Below are positions 40,358-48,889 of a stretch of DNA of 64,000 bases, piece by piece. Made by a program: the position numbers and the translations under genes. Each line of letters starts with the position of its first letter. Position 1 is the stretch's first letter. The stretch spans positions 5,034,001 to 5,098,000 of the forward strand of contig NZ_JADPZX010000001.1 in the NCBI RefSeq assembly GCF_015712165.1, given 5' to 3'. The notes beneath the pieces are model-generated. The model ran no database searches, was not told the origin of the DNA, and saw nothing but the letters and a program-made list of their open reading frames with translations. This stretch comes from Streptomyces spinoverrucosus. Lineage in GTDB: Bacteria; Actinomycetota; Actinomycetes; Streptomycetales; Streptomycetaceae.

Positions 40358-40747
40358 TCACACGGGGTGCTCGCCGGACACAACGGCAAGTGTCCAATTG
40401 GCGGTGCCACCGCGTATCTGGACAGAGAGCTTCTGGGTGGTGATTTCCGTAAAGACTCGCCCAACGGTGATAGGCCCGTTGCAACCGATCTTGCTGGGGT
40501 CGTCCCCCGGATTGTTGCGGTCGACGATTGTCATCCTGCCTTTGCCGGTGCAGGTGGCATAGATGGTGTATACGTCTGTTTCTGGTTTGAAAACAGGCAG
40601 GTCAGTGCTGCCGCCGCCCCTGGTCTCAGGTATGAGAATCTCCGCATCGGCGGGCAGGTCGAGCGCCGATTGCGTGGCGCCGGCTCCCGAGCAGGCTGCG
40701 GTGAACATCAGGACGAGCAGGGCGGGCGCCGTGGCGTAACGGCCCAT
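40358..40747 (-). CDS. Lipoprotein of unknown function
   Basis: A 129-residue protein with a lipoprotein signal: MGRYATAPALLVLMFTAACS, lipobox TAAC with Cys19. The mature part is a small beta-rich domain (VYTIYATCTGKGRMTIVD, VQIRGGTANWTLAVVSGEH) with two cysteines that may pair. No family name is recognised. Confidence 0.82.
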   Translation of the reverse strand: MGRYATAPALLVLMFTAACSGAGATQSALDLPADAEILIPETRGGGSTDLPVFKPETDVYTIYATCTGKGRMTIVDRNNPGDDPSKIGCNGPITVGRVFTEITTQKLSVQIRGGTANWTLAVVSGEHPV

Positions 40748-40774
40748 GGGGCACTCTCCTCAGGGACGGAACGC

Positions 40775-42358
40775 TTAGCGACCTTGCAGTTGCTTGTTCG
40801 GCCCCAGGTGAGGGCCGGTGTGGTCAGGTTGATCAGAACACCTGAACCGATCAGAGGGGAAGGGAACTTGAGCAAGATATGAGGTGAACGCGTCACGTTT
40901 GGGGCGGGTGATGCCCGAGAGGTCGTGGGCCGCGACGCTGTTGCGGTCCGTCACCGAGTGGCCGAGGGCGTGGTGCGGCCACAGGCCGCCCGCGATCCGG
41001 CGGCTGCGTTCCGCCCAGACGCGGGCCGGGGTGTCGCGGGGCGTGTAGTGGTTGAGGGCGTAACCGGCCGAGTGGATACGGAGGAGACTGAAGCCGCCCG
41101 GGTAGTCCTTCACCGCGCTGACCTCCTGGAACGTCACGTGCGGCGCCTCGTCCAGGACCGTGCGCTTGTTGCGGTGGGTGTGGCCGGCGTGGTGCAGGAA
41201 GACGCCCCGCGCCGCCGCGTAGGCCGCGAGGATCGCCCGGGCCTGCCGACGGGCCAGGCGCTGGCCGGCGCTCACCGGGAACAGGGAGTGCCGTACCGTC
41301 AGCGGATGGTGGCCGAAGACCAGCGTCGGCTGTTCCCGCGCCTGCCGCAGCCGCGCCCGCAGCCACGCCAGCTGCTCCGCCCCCATCCCGCCCGCGTCGG
41401 CGCCGCTGCCCGCCTTCTCGTAGGTGTCCAGGCCGATGATCCGCAGGCCGCCCACCTCATGGGCGAAGTACGTGGCATCCCCGGGGGCGCTGAGGAACGC
41501 CCTGTGGAAGGGGTCGTCCTCGGGGCCCGCGCGGTCGTGGTTGCCCCGTACGACGAAGTAGTCGCGTCCGTGCACGCCGAAACCGTCCAGGATGCGCCTC
41601 GCCGTCGCCAGGTCGCCGGGCGCGCCGCCCGCCGAGATGTCCCCGGCGGCCAGCAGCAGATCCGCCCCGCGCCGCCGGGCCTCCGCGACCACCGCCCGGC
41701 TCATGATCTCCGGGTAAGGGGCCCGGCCCGGCGCCTGCGAGACGCCGCGCAGGAGGGGGAGTCCGGCCACCAGTCCCGCCGTCGTCTCGCCCAGGTGCAG
41801 GTCGTTGCAGAGGGCGATCGAGAGGAGATGGCGGCCCGGTGGGGGCTGGGGTGTGGTGAAGGAGTAGGGGCCCGCGGGAGTGCCGAGGCCGTGCGGCGAG
41901 GTGCCCACCGCGTTGCCGCCGGCCAGGTGCAGGGGCGTCGGAGTGGCGGGGACGCCCCGGGAGCGGGCCTGGTAGTAGTACGTCTGGCCGGGCTCCAGGC
42001 CGGTCAGCTCGACCTGGTGGTGAGCGGTCGGGCGGTCCTCGCCGGCGACCCGGTTCAGTCGGGCCGGGTGGGTGCCGTACACCACCTCGCCCTCGGTGAT
42101 CGCCGGGATCATCTGGCCGAGCCCGTCGTCGGTGCCGGGTACGCCGGTGAACCAGGTGAGCACGGCGTGGTCCTCGGCCAGCGTGACCAGTTCCAACTGG
42201 ACGGCGGCGACTGGGCCGGAGTGCCGGGTGCGCAGGGCGTGCAGGACGACGGGAGTGACGAGGGCGGCGGAGCGCAGGACGTGGTGGGGAGCGGGGAGCG
42301 CGGAGAGGGATGCGAGGGCTGAGCGGGCGGCTTGGGGAGCGGTCAGGCAACAGCGCAT
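40775..42358 (-). CDS. Metallophosphoesterase with N-terminal Fn3-like domain
   Basis: A 527-residue calcineurin-like phosphoesterase. An N-terminal purple-acid-phosphatase-type Fn3 region (VELTGLEPGQTYYYQARSRG) precedes metal motifs ALCNDLHLG (DxH), LLLAAGDISAGG (GDxx), VVRGNHDRAG (GNHD), FGHHPLT and HHAGHTHRN (GHxH). ATG 42358 is used because AAGG precedes it; the frame is open to 42451. There is no obvious signal peptide, so location is uncertain. Confidence 0.85.
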   Translation of the reverse strand: MRCCLTAPQAARSALASLSALPAPHHVLRSAALVTPVVLHALRTRHSGPVAAVQLELVTLAEDHAVLTWFTGVPGTDDGLGQMIPAITEGEVVYGTHPARLNRVAGEDRPTAHHQVELTGLEPGQTYYYQARSRGVPATPTPLHLAGGNAVGTSPHGLGTPAGPYSFTTPQPPPGRHLLSIALCNDLHLGETTAGLVAGLPLLRGVSQAPGRAPYPEIMSRAVVAEARRRGADLLLAAGDISAGGAPGDLATARRILDGFGVHGRDYFVVRGNHDRAGPEDDPFHRAFLSAPGDATYFAHEVGGLRIIGLDTYEKAGSGADAGGMGAEQLAWLRARLRQAREQPTLVFGHHPLTVRHSLFPVSAGQRLARRQARAILAAYAAARGVFLHHAGHTHRNKRTVLDEAPHVTFQEVSAVKDYPGGFSLLRIHSAGYALNHYTPRDTPARVWAERSRRIAGGLWPHHALGHSVTDRNSVAAHDLSGITRPKRDAFTSYLAQVPFPSDRFRCSDQPDHTGPHLGPNKQLQGR

Positions 42359-42547
42359 GCCGCCTTGGTGCCCCACGGCAGTGAACGGCGGCCGTGGTCG
42401 CGGCGGCGTCCGCAGGTCCGTAACACGGCAAGAGCGCCGGGAACGCGACAAGTCGGGCAGTCAAGGAGCACCCTGGAAGCAATCCCGGAGACAGGTGATC
42501 CCGGGAGCAGATGATCCTGGAGTCCAGGTGATCCGGAGGTGATCATC

Positions 42548-42823
42548 ATGATGCACACCACTGTGGGATGGCATGTCGAGCTCGAGTTCCAGGAGGACGA
42601 CACCCACACGAAGGCGGCGGCGCTGGTGCGCTTGCCCGACGGTTCCGAGGTGCGGGCCCACGGACAGGCCAGCAGGCACCACACCGACGCGAATCAGCCG
42701 AGGGTCGGCGAGGAGATCGCCGGGGCAAGGGCGTTGAACGAACTCGCCATGCGCCTGCTGACCAAGGCGCACGACGAGATCGACTCGGCGTCGGGGCGCA
42801 CGTCCCACCCGATTCACGTCTGA
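42548..42823 (+). CDS. DUF1876 (dsRBD-fold-like) protein
   Basis: A 91-residue protein of the actinobacterial DUF1876 family (VGWHVELEFQEDDTHTKAAA, VRLPDGSEVRAHGQASRH, RALNELAMRLLTKAHDEID). GGAGG lies eight bases before ATG 42548. Three imperfect GRTGATCCnGGAG repeats occupy the leader (42494-42540). The function is unknown. Confidence 0.82.
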   Translation: MMHTTVGWHVELEFQEDDTHTKAAALVRLPDGSEVRAHGQASRHHTDANQPRVGEEIAGARALNELAMRLLTKAHDEIDSASGRTSHPIHV

Positions 42824-43036
42824 CCGGCATTCCTCACGGCCGAACCGCCGATACCCAGGGGCGTGGCGGCGTCCGGAGCGGGTCGACTTCCGCGAAGACG
42901 GGCCGTCACGCCCTCGGCTGCCGTGCCGGGTCCCGGGAGAACCCGGGGATCCGGGGCCGCTTGCTCATCGCGCCGTCCCTGTAGAAAAGTGACGCCACGA
43001 CACTTCTGATCACCGATCCCCGGCGGAAGGCCGCAC

Positions 43037-44002
43037 TTGAGCCCCGAACGCATACTGGTGACCGGCGGCACCGGTTTCATCGGCTCGCATGTCGTCCCCC
43101 TCCTGCGGACCGCGTCCGCCGCCCCCGACGGCCCCGCCCTCCGCCTGCTCACCCACCACCGCCCCGGCCCCGACGCCACCGGCGGCGGCCTGGAAACCGC
43201 GCACGGCGACCTCGCCGACCCCGCCTCGCTGCACGGACTGTGCGACGGCGTCACCACCGTCCTCCACCTCGCCTCCCGCATCGGCGGCACCCCCGAGGAG
43301 TGCCGGACCGTCAACGAGGAGGGCACCCGCGCCCTCCTCGCCGAGGCGGCCCGGGCGGGCGTACGCCGGATCGTGCAACTCGGCACCGCCGCCGTGTACG
43401 GCGACGGACCGCACCGCGGCGAGCGCGAGGGCCGTATCACCGAGGCGCCGGTCTCCCCGACCAGCGCGACCCGCCTCGCCGGCGAGCGACTGGTCCTGGC
43501 CGCCGGCGGCACCGTCGTACGCCCGTACCTCGTCTACGGCGAGGGCGACACCTGGGTCGTCCCCGGCCTCGCGCGGTTGCTGCGCCGCCTGCCCCACTGG
43601 GTGAACGGCGCCGACTCCCGCCTGTCCCTGATCTCGGCGCCCGTCCTCGCCCGCGCCCTGACCGAACTGGCCCTCGCGCCCCACGAGCCGACACCGACCG
43701 CGGGCCGCGTCCTGCACGCCGCGCACCCCGAGCCGGTGACCCTGCGCGAACTCCTCACGACCGTCTGCGGGGCCCTGGACCTGCCCCTGCCCACCGGCGA
43801 GATCACCCTCGACGAGGCCCTGCACCGACTCGACGCCCACGGCCCCGGCGCCCGGCGCCCGCTGGCACTGGTCACCGTGGACCGCTGGTACGACAGCAGC
43901 GCCCTGTGGTCACTGCTGAGCACCGACCCGGGAGCCCCCTTCATGGAGGCGTTCAAGGAATGCGCCCCCTGGTACCGCCAAGCCCTCGCCGGCACCCGCT
44001 AG
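43037..44002 (+). CDS. NAD(P)-binding epimerase-like protein with altered active site
   Basis: A 321-residue extended-SDR protein with TGGTGFIGSH at residues 9-18 and AVYGDG. The usual catalytic Tyr-x3-Lys is replaced by Thr142-x3-Arg146 (SPTSATRLAGERL), so normal SDR redox chemistry is doubtful. TTG 43037 follows GGAAGG by six bases. The TAG stop lies in the CTAG that also borders the MITE, so the reading frame ends exactly where the mobile elements begin. Confidence 0.8.
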   Translation: MSPERILVTGGTGFIGSHVVPLLRTASAAPDGPALRLLTHHRPGPDATGGGLETAHGDLADPASLHGLCDGVTTVLHLASRIGGTPEECRTVNEEGTRALLAEAARAGVRRIVQLGTAAVYGDGPHRGEREGRITEAPVSPTSATRLAGERLVLAAGGTVVRPYLVYGEGDTWVVPGLARLLRRLPHWVNGADSRLSLISAPVLARALTELALAPHEPTPTAGRVLHAAHPEPVTLRELLTTVCGALDLPLPTGEITLDEALHRLDAHGPGARRPLALVTVDRWYDSSALWSLLSTDPGAPFMEAFKECAPWYRQALAGTR

Positions 44003-44111
44003 GGCCTGTTGCGAAAGTGGCCTCTGCCGCGCGACGCCCGGCACGCCGAGAGCACGCACCGGACGCCGCGCGGCCGCCCTCCGGGCGACGAGGCCACTTT
44101 CGCAACAGGCC
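44003..44111. mobile_element. 109-bp MITE with 21-bp perfect terminal repeats
   Basis: The terminal inverted repeats GGCCTGTTGCGAAAGTGGCC(T) at 44003-44023 and 44091-44111 are perfect. CTAG flanks both sides (43999-44002 and 44112-44115). There is no coding capacity. The ends resemble IS5-family (IS427-type) elements of Streptomyces, which could mobilise it. Confidence 0.85.
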
Positions 44112-44115
44112 CTAG

Positions 44116-45557
44116 TAGTGCTTGGTCAGGTGGGTATCGGTTCTGGCATGTTGCGGTGACAGGTGGGGCAGGCGCCGGTCCAGACCGCGAGGAGTAGCTG
44201 CAGTTCGCGGGCGACCTTGTAGAGGCTCAGGCCGACGCCGTCTCTTTTGGGGACCGGGTGATGCGCTGGAGGGTGCAGAAGGCGTGGGCGACGGAGACGA
44301 GGGTGACGTGGTGGTGCCAGCCTCGCCAGGTGCGGCCTTCGAAGTGGGCCAGGCCGAGGGCCTGTTTCATCTCGCGGTAGTCGTGCTCGATGCGCCAGCG
44401 CAGTTTCGCGGTGCGCACCAGGGTGGCCAGTGGGGTGTCGGCGGGCAGGTTGGACAGCCAGAACTGGACGGGTTCGGGCTGGTCGGCGGGCCATTCGGCC
44501 AGCAGCCAGCAGACGGGCAGCTCCGGGCCGTCGCAGGCTTTGCGGATCTCGCGTCCGGCGGGCCGCACGTGCAGGGCCACGAAGCGGGAGTACATGCGCT
44601 TCACGCCGCTGCGGCCGCTGCCCGGGCGGGAGCCTTCCCGCCACTGCACCGGCCGGGCTGTCTGCTTGCCGGCCTCGATGACCAGCTTCTTCACCGTCTT
44701 GGCCGCCTCGGGATAGACCGGCTGGGGCCGGGGTCCGCGACCGCCGTAGGGCGGGGTATGCGGCCGTGCCGTTTCCGGGTGGGCGGTGGTCGTGGTGGAG
44801 ATGCCGACCGCGTAGTCGAGCCCGCGTTCTTCCAGGCCGAGGCGGAAAGCTGCGGTATCGCCATAGCCGCCGTCGGCGACGACGAGCGGGACGTCGATGC
44901 CCCACGACCTGGTCTCGTCGATCATGTCCAGGGCCAGCTGCCACTTCTCGACGTGTCCGACGTCGGTGGGGATGCCGCATCTGGTGCGGCGGGCCACCTT
45001 GCCCGGATCGGCCTTGGGCGAGGCGGGATCCCAGCTCTCGGGCAGGAACAGACGCCAGTCGACAGCAGCCGACGCGTCGTCGGAGGCCAGGTGCAGGGAC
45101 ACCCCGGCCTGGCAGTTGGTGACCTTGCCCGCGGTTCCGGTGTACTGCCGGGCCACGCAGGCCGAGGCGTCCCCGTCCTTGAGGAAGCCTGTGTCATCGA
45201 CGATCAGCGCGGTCGGCTTGATCACGTGCTGCATCCGCCAGGCGAGGCGAGCGCGGACATGCGCCGCGTCCCACGGGCTGGTGGTGATGAAGTTCGCCAG
45301 GGCCTGCCGGTTGCCGTCCTCGCCCAGCCGGGCGGCCATCGGTTCCACCGACTTGCGCCGGCCGTCCAGCAGCAGGCCCCGCAGATAGACCTGGCCCCAC
45401 CGGCGTTGATCCGCCCGCGAGAACGGCTCGAACATCTCTGCCGCGAAGTCCTCCAGATCGCACCGGACCGCGGCCAGCTCCCCACCCATCACAACAGGTC
45501 AACGACACACCCGATCAAACGGACACGCCACCAGTGACTGAACCTGACCAGGCACTA
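44116..45557. mobile_element. IS701-family insertion sequence
   Basis: 1442 bp with imperfect terminal repeats TAGTGCTTGGTCAGGT (left) and ACCTGACCAGGCACTA (right), flanked by CTAG on both sides (44112-44115 and 45558-45561). CTAG duplication is typical of IS701. The left CTAG is shared with the MITE. Confidence 0.9.
44227..45492 (-). CDS. IS701-family transposase, frameshifted near its end
   Basis: A 421-residue DDE transposase: TALIVDDTGFLKDGDASACV (first Asp), VVADGGYGDTAAFRLGLEER (second Asp), AKLRWRIEHDYREMKQALGL (Glu region). The frame stops at 44227, but the family-like C-terminus (GLSLYKVARELQLLLAVWTG, ACPTCHRNMP) continues in the -1 frame to 44126. The junction is CCCAAAA (44251-44245), a perfect in-frame slippery heptamer, so either -1 ribosomal frameshifting or a mutation separates the parts. 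Confidence 0.88.
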   Translation of the reverse strand: MMGGELAAVRCDLEDFAAEMFEPFSRADQRRWGQVYLRGLLLDGRRKSVEPMAARLGEDGNRQALANFITTSPWDAAHVRARLAWRMQHVIKPTALIVDDTGFLKDGDASACVARQYTGTAGKVTNCQAGVSLHLASDDASAAVDWRLFLPESWDPASPKADPGKVARRTRCGIPTDVGHVEKWQLALDMIDETRSWGIDVPLVVADGGYGDTAAFRLGLEERGLDYAVGISTTTTAHPETARPHTPPYGGRGPRPQPVYPEAAKTVKKLVIEAGKQTARPVQWREGSRPGSGRSGVKRMYSRFVALHVRPAGREIRKACDGPELPVCWLLAEWPADQPEPVQFWLSNLPADTPLATLVRTAKLRWRIEHDYREMKQALGLAHFEGRTWRGWHHHVTLVSVAHAFCTLQRITRSPKETASA

Positions 45558-46718
45558 CTAGGACAGCACTCCCCGCAGCGCCCCCACCAGCGCCTGCGCC
45601 CGCGGATCCGCCGTCACGCTCTTGCGGAAGCCGTTGGTGACATAGCCGAACGCGACACCCGACTCGGGGTCCGCGAAGCCGAGCGCGCCGCCGCGCCCCG
45701 GGTGGCCGAACGACGTGGGGGACAGCAGCGGGGACGCGCTGCCGTGCAGCATGTAGCCGAGCCCGAAGCGGGTGCCGACGACCAGCACCCGGTCCGGCCC
45801 CGCCGACTCCTCCGCGCGCGCCAGCTCCACCGTCTCCGGTGTGAACAGCCGTACCCCGCCCTCCACTTCGCCGATCAGCGCGGCGTAGCAGCGGGCGAGT
45901 CCGTCCGCCGTCGCGATGCCGTTGGAGGCGGGCAGGGCGGCGGCCCGGTAGACGGGGTCGTTCTCGTCGGGCAGCGGGGATATCGCGGCGAAGGCACGGC
46001 GGGTGACGGAGTCCGGGTCGGCGTACGCGTCGGACACCGCCCGCTTGGGCCGCGTCCTCAGCCCGTTCGCCGCTTCCGGCGCCTCGACCTTGCCGACCCG
46101 CCCCACGCGCGCGGTCTCACCGGCCGGCAGCCCGAGCCACAGCTCGGCCCCGACCGGCCCGGCGATCTCGTCGGCGATCCACCGCCCGACCGAACGCCCG
46201 CTGACCCGCCGTACCACCTCACCGACGAGCCAGCTGTACGTCTGCGCGTGGTACCCGTGCGCGGTCCCCGGCTCCCACACCGGCGCCTGCGCGGCCACCG
46301 CCGCCGCGCCGAGGTCCGGGTCGGCGGCCTCGGCCACGGTCAGCGGCCGGTCCAGCACCGGCACCCCGGCCCGGTGCGCGAGCAGATGCCGTACGAGCGT
46401 CCGCTCCTTGCCCGCCGCCTTGTACTCCGGCCACAGCTCCCCGACCGGCGCGTCCAGGTCCAGCTCGCCCCGCTGACACAGCAGCAGGAGTACGGCGGCG
46501 GCGACGCCCTTCGTCGCCGAGCGCACGATCTGCGCGGTGCCGTGCTCCCAGGGCGCCGTCCCGTCGACGTCCTTCGTGCCGCCCCACAGGTCGACGACCT
46601 TGCGCCCGTCCCGGTAGACGGTCACGGCGGCGCCCCGGTCGCCGAGCACCTCGAAGTTCCGTATGAACGCTTCCCTGACCGGCTCGAAGCCGTCGGCCAC
46701 TGTGCCGTTCACGTCCAC
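45558..46718 (-). CDS. Serine hydrolase of the beta-lactamase/EstB family
   Basis: A 386-residue class C-like serine hydrolase. SATK (SxxK nucleophile motif) lies in IVRSATKGVAAAV, YSW near GYHAQTYSWLVGEVV replaces YxN, and HPGRGGALGF is the KTG-equivalent. GTG 46718 follows GGAG by seven bases. Its TAG stop lies in the right-hand CTAG of the IS. It is an esterase or peptidase rather than a true beta-lactamase. Confidence 0.88.
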   Translation of the reverse strand: MDVNGTVADGFEPVREAFIRNFEVLGDRGAAVTVYRDGRKVVDLWGGTKDVDGTAPWEHGTAQIVRSATKGVAAAVLLLLCQRGELDLDAPVGELWPEYKAAGKERTLVRHLLAHRAGVPVLDRPLTVAEAADPDLGAAAVAAQAPVWEPGTAHGYHAQTYSWLVGEVVRRVSGRSVGRWIADEIAGPVGAELWLGLPAGETARVGRVGKVEAPEAANGLRTRPKRAVSDAYADPDSVTRRAFAAISPLPDENDPVYRAAALPASNGIATADGLARCYAALIGEVEGGVRLFTPETVELARAEESAGPDRVLVVGTRFGLGYMLHGSASPLLSPTSFGHPGRGGALGFADPESGVAFGYVTNGFRKSVTADPRAQALVGALRGVLS

Positions 46719-46806
46719 GTCCGTACTCCGTTCACTTCACTCACCCGCGACAGTGGGTGCAACGTGCACGGACAGCCTGCGATTCCTTTGTTTCGGCCGG
46801 TTTGAC

Positions 46807-47256
46807 TCAACCCAGCAGAATCGTGACGTCGATGTTGCCGCGGGTGGCGTTGGAGTACGGGCACACCTCGTGGGCCTCGTCCACCAGCTTCGCCGCGATG
46901 TCCGCGTCCAGGACCGGCAGGGAGACGCTCAGGGCGACGGCGAGTCCGTAGCCGCGCTGCTTGTTGGGGCCGATGCCGACCTTCGCGGCGACCGTGGAGC
47001 CGGTCAGGTCGTAGCCGGACCGGTTGCCGACCAGGATCAGGGCGTTGTGGAAGCAGGTGCTGTAGCCGGCCGCGAACAGTTGCTCGGGGTTGGTGCCGTT
47101 GCCGTCACCGCCCAGCTCCGGCGGCATCGCCACCTTCAGCTCGATCTGCCCGTCCTGGCTGGTGACATAGCCCTCACGGCCGCCGTGCGAGGTGGCCTCG
47201 GCGACGTACATGATCTTCCTCGGACGGGTGTCGACAGCGGTGCCCTCGTCGGTCAA
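46807..47256 (-). CDS. ohr: Organic hydroperoxide resistance protein (Ohr)
   Basis: A 149-residue OsmC/Ohr peroxidase reducing organic hydroperoxides. It has KIMYVAEATSHGGREGYVTS, the first active Cys in AAGYSTCFHNALIL and the second in EVCPYSNATRGN. TTG 47256 was chosen for the strong GGGGGAGG five bases upstream, rather than ATG 47292. No OhrR gene is adjacent. Confidence 0.92.
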   Translation of the reverse strand: MTDEGTAVDTRPRKIMYVAEATSHGGREGYVTSQDGQIELKVAMPPELGGDGNGTNPEQLFAAGYSTCFHNALILVGNRSGYDLTGSTVAAKVGIGPNKQRGYGLAVALSVSLPVLDADIAAKLVDEAHEVCPYSNATRGNIDVTILLG

Positions 47257-47377
47257 GGTGGCCTCCCCCAGGAAAAAACGTGAACCCGGCAACTACATCG
47301 AGCACAAGGTACTGGCCAGCAGTCCGGCTGTTGTTACCAGGGGGTAGCAACCCGGGGTAACCCCGATCGGCGCCGGG

Positions 47378-48130
47378 TCACGCGCCCGTCGGCACCGAGC
47401 GCGGGTCGAAGCCGAAGGGCAGCTCCAGGCGGTGGGCGCGCATCAGGGCGTCGTCGGAGAGCAGTTCGCCGGTCGGGCCGTCCGCCGCGATCACGCCCTC
47501 GCTCAGGACGAGTGAGCGCGGGCACAGTTCGAGGGCGTAGGGCAGGTCGTGCGTGACCATCAGCACGGTCACGTCCAGGGAGCGCAGGATGTCGGCGAGT
47601 TCGCGGCGTGAGGCGGGGTCGAGGTTGGACGACGGCTCGTCCAGGACGAGGATCTCCGGCTCCATCGCCAGCACGGTCGCGACCGCCACCCGGCGGCGCT
47701 GCCCGAAGGACAGATGGTGCGGCGGGCGGTCCCTGAACTCCGCCATCCCGACCTGCTCCAGCGCCCGCTCCACCCGCGCCTGAAGCTCCGCCCCCTTCAG
47801 TCCGGCCGCCGCCGGTCCGAAGGCCACGTCCTCGCGGACGGTCGGCATGAAGAGCTGGTCGTCGGGGTCCTGGAAGACGATGCCGACCCGGCGCCTGATC
47901 TCGGCCATGTGGGTGCGGTCCACGGGCAGCCCGGCGACCCGCACCGAGCCCGTACCGCCGCCGAGGATGCCGTTGAGGTGCAGCACCAGCGTGGTCTTCC
48001 CGGCACCGTTCGGCCCGAGCAGCGCGACCCGCTCGCCGCGCTCGATGCGGAAGTCCACGCCGAACAGGGCCTGGTGCCCGTCGGGGTAGGCGAAGGCGAG
48101 GCCCGAGACCTCCAGGGAAACGTCAGTCAC
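47378..48130 (-). CDS. cbiO: ECF transporter ATPase (CbiO/NikO)
   Basis: A 250-residue ABC ATPase: Walker A LLGPNGAGKTTLV, Q-loop FQDPDDQLF, signature HLSFGQRRRVAVA (variant of LSGGQ), Walker B ILVLDEPSSNLDP, switch VTHD. It powers the nickel/cobalt energy-coupling transporter with the two upstream genes. GTG 48130 overlaps the cbiQ stop as GTGA; ATG 48139 is an alternative. Confidence 0.92.
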   Translation of the reverse strand: MTDVSLEVSGLAFAYPDGHQALFGVDFRIERGERVALLGPNGAGKTTLVLHLNGILGGGTGSVRVAGLPVDRTHMAEIRRRVGIVFQDPDDQLFMPTVREDVAFGPAAAGLKGAELQARVERALEQVGMAEFRDRPPHHLSFGQRRRVAVATVLAMEPEILVLDEPSSNLDPASRRELADILRSLDVTVLMVTHDLPYALELCPRSLVLSEGVIAADGPTGELLSDDALMRAHRLELPFGFDPRSVPTGA

Positions 48131-48888
48131 AGCACCCATCCCAGCAGACACACGATCAGGGCGGCACACGGCAGGGCGAGGGCGTACGACCACTGCGCCC
48201 GGGACGCGGTCACCTCGTCGATCACGGGCATGACGCCGGCGTACCCCCGGCTCACCATCGCCAGGTGCACGCGCTCCCCGCGCTCGTAGGAGCGGATGAA
48301 CAGCGCCCCCGCCGACTTCGCGAGCACGCCCCAGTGCCGCAGGCCGCGTGCCTCGAACCCGCGTGACTCCCGGGCGATCCGCATGCGCCGCATCTCGTCG
48401 GTGATGACATCGCCGTACCGGATCATGAAGGACGCGATCTGCACCAGCAGCGGCGGCAGTTTCAGCCGTTGCAGGCCGAGCAGCAGCTCCCGCAGTTCGG
48501 TGGTGGCGGCCAGCAGGACGGACGCGGCGACGCCCAGGGTGCCCTTGGCGAGCACGTTCCAGGCGCCCCACAGTCCGCTTGCGCTCAGCGACATGCCCAG
48601 CACCTCGACCCGCTCGCCCTCCGCCACGAACGGCAGCAGCACGGCGAACGCGACGAACGGCACCTCGATCAGCAGCCGCTTCAGCAGGAACAGCGGGGGC
48701 ACGCGCGCGAACCCGGCGACCACGCCCAGCAGTACGGCGTACGCCCCGAACGCCCACATCGCCTCGCGTGGCGTGGAGACCACGACCACGACGAAGGCGA
48801 AGGTGGCGGCGAGTTTGGTGTGCGGCGGGAGGGCGTGCACGGGTGACGAGGCCCGCCGGTAGAGCTTGTGGGCGTGCCCCGCACCCAT
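48127..48888 (-). CDS. cbiQ: ECF transporter transmembrane subunit (CbiQ/NikQ)
   Basis: A 253-residue CbiQ-type T component with several membrane helices (KLAATFAFVVVVVSTP, LIEVPFVAFAVLLPFVAEG) and the coupling motifs MRIARESRGFEARG and LAMVSRGYAGVMP (Ala-Arg-Gly type) that contact the ATPase. ATG 48888 is one base after the cbiMN stop. It forms a complex with CbiMN and CbiO. Confidence 0.92.
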   Translation of the reverse strand: MGAGHAHKLYRRASSPVHALPPHTKLAATFAFVVVVVSTPREAMWAFGAYAVLLGVVAGFARVPPLFLLKRLLIEVPFVAFAVLLPFVAEGERVEVLGMSLSASGLWGAWNVLAKGTLGVAASVLLAATTELRELLLGLQRLKLPPLLVQIASFMIRYGDVITDEMRRMRIARESRGFEARGLRHWGVLAKSAGALFIRSYERGERVHLAMVSRGYAGVMPVIDEVTASRAQWSYALALPCAALIVCLLGWVL

Positions 48889-48889
48889 G

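Noticed and set aside
45738..46587. Resistance beta-lactamase.
   Set aside because: SxxK is present, but YSW and HPGRGG motifs place it with EstB-type esterases/DD-peptidase-like hydrolases, and there is no signal peptide.
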